Origin: Thunnus maccoyii
Taxonomy: Eukaryota; Chordata; Actinopteri; Scombriformes; Scombridae
Assembly (NCBI RefSeq): GCF_910596095.1
Contig: NC_056547.1
Location: 27,097,647 to 27,161,646 of the forward strand
Direction of reading: 5' to 3'
Length of the DNA: 64,000 nt
In this document: piece by piece, positions 55,085 to 64,000 of the stretch
How positions within the stretch are numbered: position 1 is the stretch's first letter
How the letters are laid out: every line of letters begins with the position of its first letter
Position numbers and translations under genes: made by a program
Notes under the pieces: generated by a model
Seen by the model: the letters and a program-made list of their open reading frames with translations, nothing else
Told to the model about the DNA's origin: nothing
Database searches by the model: none

Positions 55085-55620
55085 TTGATGTTTATATGGC
55101 CATAAAGTTACCCCATAAAGTTTTAAAACGCACTACATGTATGAAGCTCAAAGTGCGCGGCTCTGGCTGTCGCTATCTTGGCAGTGCCTGATTCCGTCTA
55201 ACTCCGAGCTAATCCAAATGGGCAAAGAGGTGGAGTTGAGGCGGGCCGAATGAAGCCTGGTTGCTGAAACAAGCCACCTAGTGGCTAGCGACCTGTCACT
55301 CAAAGCAGCCACGTCCTTCATTATGCAACTTTACAGCTTAATAAAATCTAAATGGCAGAATTACAAAAAAATTCAACCACTGTACAGGTGTCATGAAAGG
55401 GAAAATTAGCAATAGAGACCAAAAACATTTTTTGTATCAGGCTGTAAACATGTTCATTTCTGCTGTAAAGTTGGGCATTTTAACATGGGGGTCTATGGGG
55501 ATTGACTCACTTTTGGAGCCAGGCTCAAGTGGCCATTCGAGGAACTGCAGTTTTTGGCACTTCTGCATTGGCTTCATTTTTCAGCCCCGGAGGTTACCGC
55601 TTGGTGGCACAGAGCTAAGA
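55085..55620 (+). repeat. Dispersed teleost repeat (CATGGGGGTCTATGGGGATTG family)
   Basis: Contains TTTAACATGGGGGTCTATGG, then GACTCACTTTTGGAGCCAGG and GAGGAACTGCAGTTTTTGGC and CAGCCCCGGAGGTTACCGCT. These phrases recur thousands of times in fish genomes. A 129-codon open frame from 55393 crosses it and is not a gene. Confidence 0.75.
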
Positions 55621-58135
55621 TTCATTATGATACGCCCACTTTTTTCAAATCAAATCCCTCCCAACATTATGCCCTGTCTGTCCTGTTTCACTTGGAAATA
55701 CATCACGATCACGGAAGTTAGATATTCTCGAAATGCCTTTTCATCTGGACTTCAAGGAGAAGCACATAGTGTATTTTGGTGAGAATCAAACTTTTTATTA
55801 ATTTTTTTTTTTTTTACAATTAAAATTGCAATCTATCTTAGCAGCTAAATCCAATACAAGGACAAGGAGTGTCAGAACCAGCTCCTAAAATTATGGATTT
55901 TATAACTTTTTTGCAGATGAATGAGGTTTTGTCCCATCTCTGAACTTCCAACATCCCATGAATATCTTTAAATGAGACCTGCAATGTTTCATACAGTCCC
56001 TAGATGAGCAGGTACGCCAGTAGTCTTATAGCCTACCAAAGATTAGTCGCCTTGGTGGCTGACTATATACTCACCAAGCTAGCTATCATTTAGCATATGC
56101 TTTAGATAACACTGTATATACACATATCCGATTATACAATGCAGAAGAGAAAAAAGAAACAAATGAAAAACATCTACTGAAGGATTTGAACAAGCCCCAT
56201 CACCAGACAGAAAGCTGATATTTGGATGATTCTGTAAAGCGCATCAATGACAGTGGCTACAGTTATATGTTTATCTTTAAAAATAATTTTCTACTATATG
56301 AAGGCATGGTAATTACAATGCTAAACGTTAGGCAAAGATTGTGGTGAAGTCTTGAAAAGCAAACCTTAACTGATGGTCTGTAAGGGGATGCAAATGTTGG
56401 ATGTGATCCATCATCCTCTACACCCTTACTATCTGCCTTGTCACATGAAGGACATACTCTTTCTTGCATTGACAGTAAATGTTGGTGTTGGATGTAAATC
56501 GCTGCAGAATCTTCCAATATGAAGGTAATTCCTAGGAATACAGGGCTGTTTGAAAATCAGAAAAGCCTTCTTATCACGATACCTGGCCTCTGATTGCCCA
56601 GTGGGGATAAATGAGAGGCCTGCCAGGGGAAATCATTGGAGTCTTTCCTTATTCCTCCCTAGAACTGGATACTTACTTCTATCTGAGATAGTCACCAAGC
56701 TTGGTAACAAAAATGCCTAGCGTGGTAAGCTTCTGGATGGGGAACTAATTTGACTCATCAGATCACTGACATTTCTTGGCTGGATTCTTACTGCGCTTGT
56801 GTGGCAAATCACAATCATATGTAGTTTGAGGCCACAGTGACAGAGTGTCAGTGTGAGTAACATTCTGTTTGTTACACTGGTTGTACATCCTACCAATAGA
56901 TGCAAAAGTAACTGACATCTAGTTCTGATAAAATTATTTTTAAAGACATATGTCCTTGATAATCACTAAGCTAAATGATTAAATGGACAATTAGATCCCA
57001 ACTAAACTGCAGTTTAAAATGATTGCAAGACACCTAGATGCTCAGTAACAAGCTCAGCAATAGCATAAAATCAGTTGTGAAATATTATTGTCATATGTGG
57101 GAAAATGTGAGAAAGCTGGCTCTGGTTGTACAATATCTGTATTTTTAATTACAAGACAATATTAATCTACTGTATTGGCAGATGAATAAATCAGTTGAAC
57201 CCGTCTATGTTCTGAGTCCATCTTGTTTGTGTTCCAAGACAGTGACAAGTTGTTTTTTTCCCAACATGACCCTGGAGAACAAAATGTACTAACAAGAAAC
57301 ACACATTCGGATAAGGCTTTGGGTCTGTGTGTAAAAACACTCATTACCACAGTCTATTACTCCTTCAGCTCCAAAACAAATTCTTGTAAATCTTGTGTCA
57401 TCAAAACAGTGAAATGGAAAACAAGTACACAGCAGGCACTCAGCAAACCAGAGACACACTCACATGGCCCTGCCGGAGGAAAGCGTCATCTTTTAGCTTC
57501 TTAAAATATTGCACTTCTCTTTAATTAAAGAGCAATTTATTCTTGCTTTACTTATTTTGTCTTTTTTTTATTTTTACCTAAAACCAATTTTATTTTAAAT
57601 CATTTTTAGTCTGTTCATGCTGTTGTTGTTGTTCTAAATTCCTGCTGTAGAGTGTTTAGTGTTAAAGCTGTATTAACTGATGGTTTCGGCACCTTGGGGG
57701 CTGCAGAACAAGCTGTACTGCTATGGTGAACATGTTAGAGAAACAGTATTTATTAGGAGTCATGTTTAAGTCCAATATTATTCCTCATTTTAGTTCAGTT
57801 TGGTCTCCACCAACTCCTGAGAAAAATCAGCTGCTAAATGCTCCGCTATATTCACCAGCTGGTTATTTACTTTGTCTGTCTGCCATTTGTTGCTGGCACA
57901 TAGTGTTTTGTGGCTGAAAAATAATAAGGATGAGTGCAGAGTTTGTGACCAGAAAACTAAAACAAGAGCTAAAAGAGGCTAAAAGCTTCGTAGGGGTTAA
58001 GAGATTAATTAGTGCAGCTTTACATAAATTTATAAAGCTCTACTTTGCTAGATAGTTATCTATAATAACTGGCAATTTTCTCAATGTGAATGCCATTAAT
58101 TTTGCAGGTTGGTAGTCATAAAAAGTATTGAGCAA
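55621..58135. other. Intergenic DNA, nothing recognised
   Basis: No feature supported. Confidence 0.5.
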
Positions 58136-58139
58136 TTTT

Positions 58140-58510
58140 AAATTTTGACATGATGTTGGCGCTAAATAATATGTCAGGAGATCGCATAGTTACAATTCAT
58201 CCTGAGGTGGTGCCAGAGGTAAAGTCAGGGGATCACAAAAGTCATTAGTTTACATTGTCTAGGAACCATGAATGTCTGTACAAAATTTCATGACAAACCA
58301 TTTGCGTGTTGTGATATTTCATCGGATAAGTGAAAACTTTGACCTGCTGGTGGTGCGAGATGAAAAGTCAGGGGATCACCAAAGTCAGCAGGGTTCATCC
58401 TCTTGGGACAATGAATGTATGTACAAAATTTAATGACAATCCATCCAGTAGATGTGGAGATATATCTGTCTGGACCAAAGTGGTTGACCGACCAACAAAC
58501 GTGGCTGAAA
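58140..58510 (+). repeat. LINE-tail-like dispersed repeat, two internal near-copies
   Basis: AAAGTCAGGGGATCACAAAA and AAAGTCAGGGGATCACCAAA begin two successive near-copies, each followed by ACCATGAATGTCTGTACAAA or its variant and ATTTCATGACAA. It ends CCAAAGTGGTTGACCGACCA. This is the family seen at 30040-30195. Confidence 0.65.
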
Positions 58511-60780
58511 ATTCAACAGCAACTTGGTTTTTCCAAAAACAATGTTACTGAAGATAATCCACAGACCTAATTATGAATGGTTTTCACTGAAACTACTTTC
58601 TACTGAAGAAATATTTATGAAAAGTAACCAGAAACCAGACATTGTGGAAATAGAAATTGCTGTTGATTTTTTTACATGGACATTTTCAATCCTGTAAACA
58701 CCACAAATTAAATTCTATTCACCTTCAGTGTGTCACTGTAAGATGGAGGCAGATATCTCAGAAGTCTGTCATGAGAATTGAGTGACAAAATACATGTACT
58801 TTTTATAATTTGGGTGAATCGAGCCTTTAACCCATTTAGAAAGCCTACAGTTTAATTTAGGCTATGTCTAATCGGGGTAATAAAGGGAGACAGCCAAGCT
58901 ACATTGATCTTAAGACCTACAGCCACCTCATCATTTCACGGCAGTAAAACTGTATGGAAATGCTGTCACACACAATTACGCATTTCAAAATCTATGTACA
59001 TCTGACTCAGTGGCCTTTTAAGTTTACACTCACGTTACCCATACTGTTTTCTGGCGTGCCCTTGCTTGATTTCCACAAGAAATTAAGCAAAATTGCAGCA
59101 ATCTACGTCAATATGTGATCGAGAGCTTGTTTTATAGGGATTCAGTTTCAGTCTTTTTTCCTAATATTTTCAATGGAACCCTGAATTACATAAAAATGTG
59201 ACACTTCCACTTAATATCTCAAAACAATATTATGACAGTAAAGAGTTTTAAAAAAACAATATAGCAATACATAAATGTTCTGTAATGATAAGTAGTAGAA
59301 AAGTCATTTGGCTTATGTGGCTACAGCTGCAGCATTGATTATACACCTCTTATCTTCACAAAACTGAACATACATTTTCTGGTTGCACACTAACAGCAGC
59401 GTTTGAAGTCAATGTTTGTGATGTTCATGCCCAGAGTAAAATATGTGTGACCAAATACGTGATACATCTGCAGCCTAATTAGACAACCACCACAGCAAAG
59501 CATACTGTAGCTAGTCATCATGCACAGTAATTCTCTTGGTTACCTTGATTAAATCATGTGCAACCAACACCTCCTGCAAAATAACCACACAAACCTCTGA
59601 TAATCACACAATTTCTTTTATTGTGCTCACTTTAATACTCATTGAGTAATTATGGTGACTATGTAGATCAAAGTATTGTAGGATAAAACTGCATATAAAT
59701 ACTACATCACTGTTAACTGCCATAATCTAAAACGATCCTGCTCTTTTCTTCCCTCTCCAGCCCTTTCCTCTCTCCCTCTGTCTCCATTTGTGTCAGTGAT
59801 CAGACATAATTGCTTTAGATCCACAGTAAGTCGATGGCTTGAATCTGCTGTGCAGGGAGCAGTCAGATTGTTGGAATGCTGACCGACAGTAAGTTGTGAT
59901 TAGGTCCACAGCACTGCTGTGTAGTCGTGCAGTGAATATATAACACACACATACACACAGTTGACTACATACAGTATCTTCCCACCCCTCGACAAATTGC
60001 ATGTTTCACAGTCCACGGACGTTGCAACCTAGTGTTTTACTCCACTTTGTTTCCTTTAGTGTGTGGTGTTTGTAGTCATAATCTGGATCAGGGGCAGAGC
60101 AGAGCCAGACGTTGTAAACATTCGGGGCTTAACCCGAACCTATTTCTTACCCATTTATGGCAGCTATGTGCACTATTTTTTAAGCCATTTGAGATAATGG
60201 ATTGCCTAAAAATCTGTACATCATTTGGGAAAAACATGATAGTTGCCCAGAAAAAAACGTTCTCCAACTATCTTCATCATCCTGAAACCATAACGCTTAC
60301 TATTTTTAAGTTACATTACATAGGTAGGATAGGAATTTGGGGTAAACAGCATTACTGATCTTGAAACCTATTTTTGTTATACTGTGCTAGAGTAGAGTTC
60401 ACAGAATTAATGTTTAGCTGACAAATCTGCTACATTTGAATCCATCCCATAATAATCTGGGCTGCTCTAATTGCAAATCAAGGATACCCAACAGTGCCAA
60501 GTTAATGTGGTCTTCATTACTCTGACTTGAATATTAGGCCAACAGAAGAACATTCACTCAAATTATATTAGATTTCTTTAGGGAATAGCATAGTAAGATA
60601 AACAACATTGACATATATTATTATTCTTAACTTCTCTCACTCTCAGTTCACTCATTCATCCCTGGAAACATCCTCCACTGAAAGAAGAAAATATAAAACA
60701 AAAAAAGTAGATTTCTGAGATTTCTCATCATAAACTTAAGATGCTAAAAAGATTATGCATATCTTATTCTCGTACATCTG
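58511..60780. other. Intergenic DNA, nothing recognised beyond fragments
   Basis: Holds the repeat fragment shared with 53.1 kb at its left. No gene recognised. Confidence 0.5.
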
Positions 60781-61320
60781 CTCCTGGCACCTCTGCCCTC
60801 ATTTACTCCTCTGTTCTTCCCTCCTTTCTTCTCAACACATTTTCATCTCTTGTCCCTCTTCCTCTTCACCTGCTTTCTCCACAAGTTTCCGCATCTCATT
60901 TCCTATTCTCTCCTTTATTCTTTTCCCCACTTTCTCTTTCACTCCTCCCTTTCTTCTCTCTTCTTCACTCCTCAAATCCAGACTTCCACTTCTGTCCTCT
61001 TCTCACCAATTCTCCACTCTCCTCCTGGCTCCTCATTGCACATTTTTCTCCTCTCTCCTTCTCTTAACTTCTGCTTTTCACTTATTTCTCACTCCCCTCA
61101 TCATCTCTCTCATCTCTTGTCCTGTTTCCTCTCCTGCTCCGACATGTTTTCTCCTGTCTTTTCCTCTTTGCTCTCACCCTCATTTTGCCTCCTGGCTCGT
61201 TTTTACACTTTTCTCCTTTATTTGTCTCTCTGTCATGTATGTCCTCCTCCCTCCTTCCTTCCTTTATGTTCTTCGCTTTCCCTTTCATTCCTTTCTTCTC
61301 TGCATCCTTCCATCATTGGA
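60781..61320 (+). repeat. Long polypyrimidine (C/T) tract, about 540 bp
   Basis: The plus strand is overwhelmingly C and T (CTCCT, TTCTC, TCCCTC repeated without fixed period) with rare purines. Because stop codons need purines, overlapping frames up to 193 codons stay open in this region; they are Ser/Pro/Phe/Leu-rich artefacts. Confidence 0.9.
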
Positions 61321-61458
61321 AAATGACAAACTCTGAATTTCACAAATAACTACATACATGTAAAAGCTATGAGACATACAGAAATACTGTATATCAAACC
61401 ACTCAAGTAACCAGCATATTAAGCATCTCCATTCTGTCCACTCCTTTCCTGCCCTGTG

Positions 61459-61605
61459 CTTCCCTGACATTATCGCTCATGTTATTCCTCATGGAAAATT
61501 TTGTAATGTCCATAGCCCATAAGCTAGTTAGCTTGTACCTGAGGATTGTACTTGATTGGAGAATAGGATGGGGTAAGCTTCCCTGAAATTATCGCTCATG
61601 TTATT
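61459..61605 (+). repeat. 29-bp direct repeat, 118 bp apart
   Basis: GCTTCCCTGACATTATCGCT, then CATGTTATT (61459-61487), recurs with one mismatch at 61577-61605. Between them lies a unique stretch. Confidence 0.8.
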
Positions 61606-63380
61606 TGTGTGAGGCGGGCTTCTGTACCCTTAACCTGTACTGCTTGTTGATGGTTTGGGACACTCACAGTTTATTTCTCACTACCTGTAAGAACTTGTGT
61701 TGCATAGTCCAAGAGTACATGTAGTGGTGAACTGAAATTTGGAATTGCCATGTGTATCAGATTAGTTATCTAACATGAGGTGAGACATGCAGTGAAAAAG
61801 TTTATAGTTTTAAAATAAAATGATAAACGCCACATACAAATTCGTAAAAGTCATTTTACTGGTTTACAATAAGTTGCATTATTTCTTCATAATTTAACTG
61901 TTCTGTAAAAGACATTGTAATTATATGTTTTCTAAACCCTGCTGCATGTGCATCCTTGATTTTTTGTAAAGAGTAAATCTGTTTATATATTAACCACACA
62001 CCAGCAACCAGTCACAGGTGAGCAGTGCAGCAGCTGGCGTTGGATATATATTACAGTAAGCAGAGTATATCATGAATAAAAGCAGGAACAAGCTTGCAAG
62101 AACAAAATGCAGAAACAAATCAGCATTGTGGCTCACAGTGTCATCAAGCAATTGTAACTTGCCAACACCCCATCTCAGAAGAAATTGCATGTGTTTTTTT
62201 CTGTTGACATGCATATATTTACCCTTCAAATGAGTGTGAAATATCTGCCTTAAGACACTGACCATCCTGGTCACACTGTAATTTTCACTTGACAACAAGA
62301 ATATTTGTGTATGCAAGTGCTCGTCTCACTGTCTTTCTCACTCATCACACCCCCACATACAATGAAATCCAAAAAACACACAGGTTTACATTCAGGAGCT
62401 TGGAAAAGAGAGGAGAAATAATCCCGGGTCCCCATGGGAGCAGATGTCACCGGCACAAACAAGCGACAGATTGCCTCAGCCCACGGCCAGGCTGAAGGTG
62501 CTCTGCGGAGCGGAGGGAGGTCATTACTGCTGGCCCTTCTGCACAGGAGGAAACATAGAGGGGGGAGTGAACAGGCTGCAGGGCTCAGCACAGCACTCAC
62601 ACGCTCTCATCTGCTGGCCTTTTTCCTCTGCTAAAATGAAGCAGGTCACATTTGAACTGAAACCACTTACTGAGTTTTTTTTGTAACCTGCAGCAGATCA
62701 ACTGTGTGCCATTTAGTTGCTGAGGCATGAAATAACATGGACAGAGAACTTGGGGAGACTTTGCAAATTGGAGAAAAGATGACTAGCTTGACCCGCCCAG
62801 TAAATGCCTCAGAAAGTTCTTGAACAGAGACTGAATCAGCTCATGCAGATCTTGTACAGGTCCACAGTGCATAGACCCAGTTGATATAAGTTTATAATAG
62901 GGTTGTGAAGTAGGAGTAGCAGGTGGTTCAAAGTGTATGTCTCAAAGCAGAAACATGGGATTATTTTACAATACTATAGGTTTATGTTGTGGCCAGGTTT
63001 AATTATTTTGACTTGACTCTGAGAAATCATGTTTTTCCATCACTTTGGTGTGAAAGAATGGCTCTAAGTACTACAGTACCCATAAGCCTTAGCATATGTT
63101 GCTATGGTGAAGAAGTCAATGAGAGGCACATTACAGCTGAGGACTGTAGCTGCTTATTAATCTAATATAGACCCTAAGTCTGAAAGTGATCAGGTTTAAA
63201 CTGATAAATGTACAGTTTTATCAGATTTCTACAAAGTGTGATTTTTAGCTTCAGCTTGCCATTAAATGCACTTTGGGAGTTGTATTCTCTGTACTGTTGA
63301 TGTTCTATTAAAGATCAGATGAATATCTCAAGTTCACTGGTAGACTCGGGTGGGTCCCCCAAGAAAATAAAATGCAGCCA
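61606..63380. other. Intergenic DNA, nothing recognised
   Basis: No feature supported. A cluster of short open frames near 62.3-62.7 kb on both strands has no domain. Confidence 0.5.
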
Positions 63381-63590
63381 AAGTGCCCTCTAAGTTGCCC
63401 CCACAGTATGAAAAAATGCCCTCTAAGTTCCCCCTACAGTATGGTGAAGTGCCCTCTAAGGTGCCTCCACAGTATGATGAAGTACCTCTAAGATCCACAA
63501 AGTATGATGAAGTGCCCTCTAAGGTGCCCCCATAGTATGATGAAGTGCCCCCACAATATGATAAAATGTGATAGTACCCCCAAAAGCAAG
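63381..63590. repeat. 33-bp minisatellite (GTGCCCTCTAAGGTGCCCCC)
   Basis: The unit runs GTGCCCTCTAAGGTGCCCCC then ACAGTATGATGAA. Copies start near 63384, 63417, 63450, 63483, 63513 and 63546, that is a 33-bp step with one 30-bp step. A more degenerate continuation (AGTGCCC...) reaches about 63900. Because 33 is a multiple of three, the minus strand stays open with an 11-residue repeating peptide (SYCGGTLEGTS), which is an artefact. Confidence 0.85.
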
Positions 63591-64000
63591 AAAACATGAT
63601 GTGCCCTTTAAATGAAGAGGATGTAATGCAGTGCCCTATGAGTTACTGTTGTAATGGGGTGAGCTGGAGGTTCTGTCTGGGTGCCCTTCTAGTGAACAAA
63701 AAAATGGAAAAAGTGCAATTTAGGGTTCCCCTAAGTCTAACATACTGAAGTGTAGAATTGGGTGTCCTTTCAATCAAAAAAAGTGCCCTATAGGGTGTTC
63801 TGTAGGGGAGAAGTACATGGTAAAGTGCCCTTCCTTTGAAGAACACAAAATATTTTGCCCTTTAAGATGCCCTTACAATGGAGTAAATTGCCCATTAGGG
63901 TAAAAATTCATGTATGCTTTACATAGGCTGACCATAAGGAAAATGAAGCATCCTTAAAAACATTTTGTAGCTGGCAGTAATCCATTCAGTTGATTTTGGT

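Noticed and set aside
55393-55782. 129-codon open frame on the plus strand
   Set aside because: It crosses a known high-copy fish repeat and shows no domain.
60741-61336. Three overlapping open frames of 108-193 codons on the plus strand
   Set aside because: They lie in a polypyrimidine tract, where stop codons are rare by composition. The peptides are Ser/Phe/Leu/Pro-rich and no domain is visible.
63334-63597. Repetitive protein of 87 codons on the minus strand
   Set aside because: An artefact of the 33-bp minisatellite period.

Overview
This is a vertebrate, almost certainly teleost (acanthomorph-type), nuclear segment. The evidence is intron-split genes with GT-AG junctions, fish-sized introns, and many repeats I recognise from ray-finned fish: tRNA-derived SINEs, Tc1 and hAT remnants, an L2/CR1-like LINE and 'TTAAAGG..AGTT' MITEs. 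There are no bacterial features.

Positions 1-22,300 are genic. The first coding exon of gmeb1 (minus strand) runs off the left edge. Next come a two-exon rab42 (minus, 218 aa), a non-coding snoRNA host gene on the plus strand (10.06-12.19 kb), and a complete 17-coding-exon ctps1 (minus, 590 aa, CTP synthase 1). The host gene has a pyrimidine-rich 5'TOP-type start. Each of its introns 2-5 holds one snoRNA candidate, in the order H/ACA, C/D, H/ACA, C/D. The two C/D guides pair with 18S and 28S rRNA in my by-eye alignment. From memory, RAB42, SNHG12 and GMEB1 also cluster in human 1p35.3, so I read the host as an SNHG12-like gene. The host gene and ctps1 converge tail to tail, with poly(A) signals about 35 bp apart.

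Positions 22,300-64,000 contain no intact protein gene that I can recognise. They hold decayed mobile elements and simple repeats: a Tc1/mariner remnant with both inverted ends, a hAT remnant inserted in an AGC/AGT repeat, several MITE copies, three tRNA-derived SINE-like pieces, a decayed L2/CR1-like LINE with esterase, endonuclease and reverse-transcriptase remnants, and a second LINE fragment. There are also a broken two-exon THAP-domain remnant, a frameshifted fragment of a multicopy fish gene, a polypyrimidine tract of about 540 bp and a 33-bp minisatellite.

The genic part links growth-related housekeeping functions: CTP synthesis, guide RNAs for rRNA modification, a Rab GTPase and a transcription factor. 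No wholly new system is evident. The most interesting feature is the alternating one-snoRNA-per-intron host gene.
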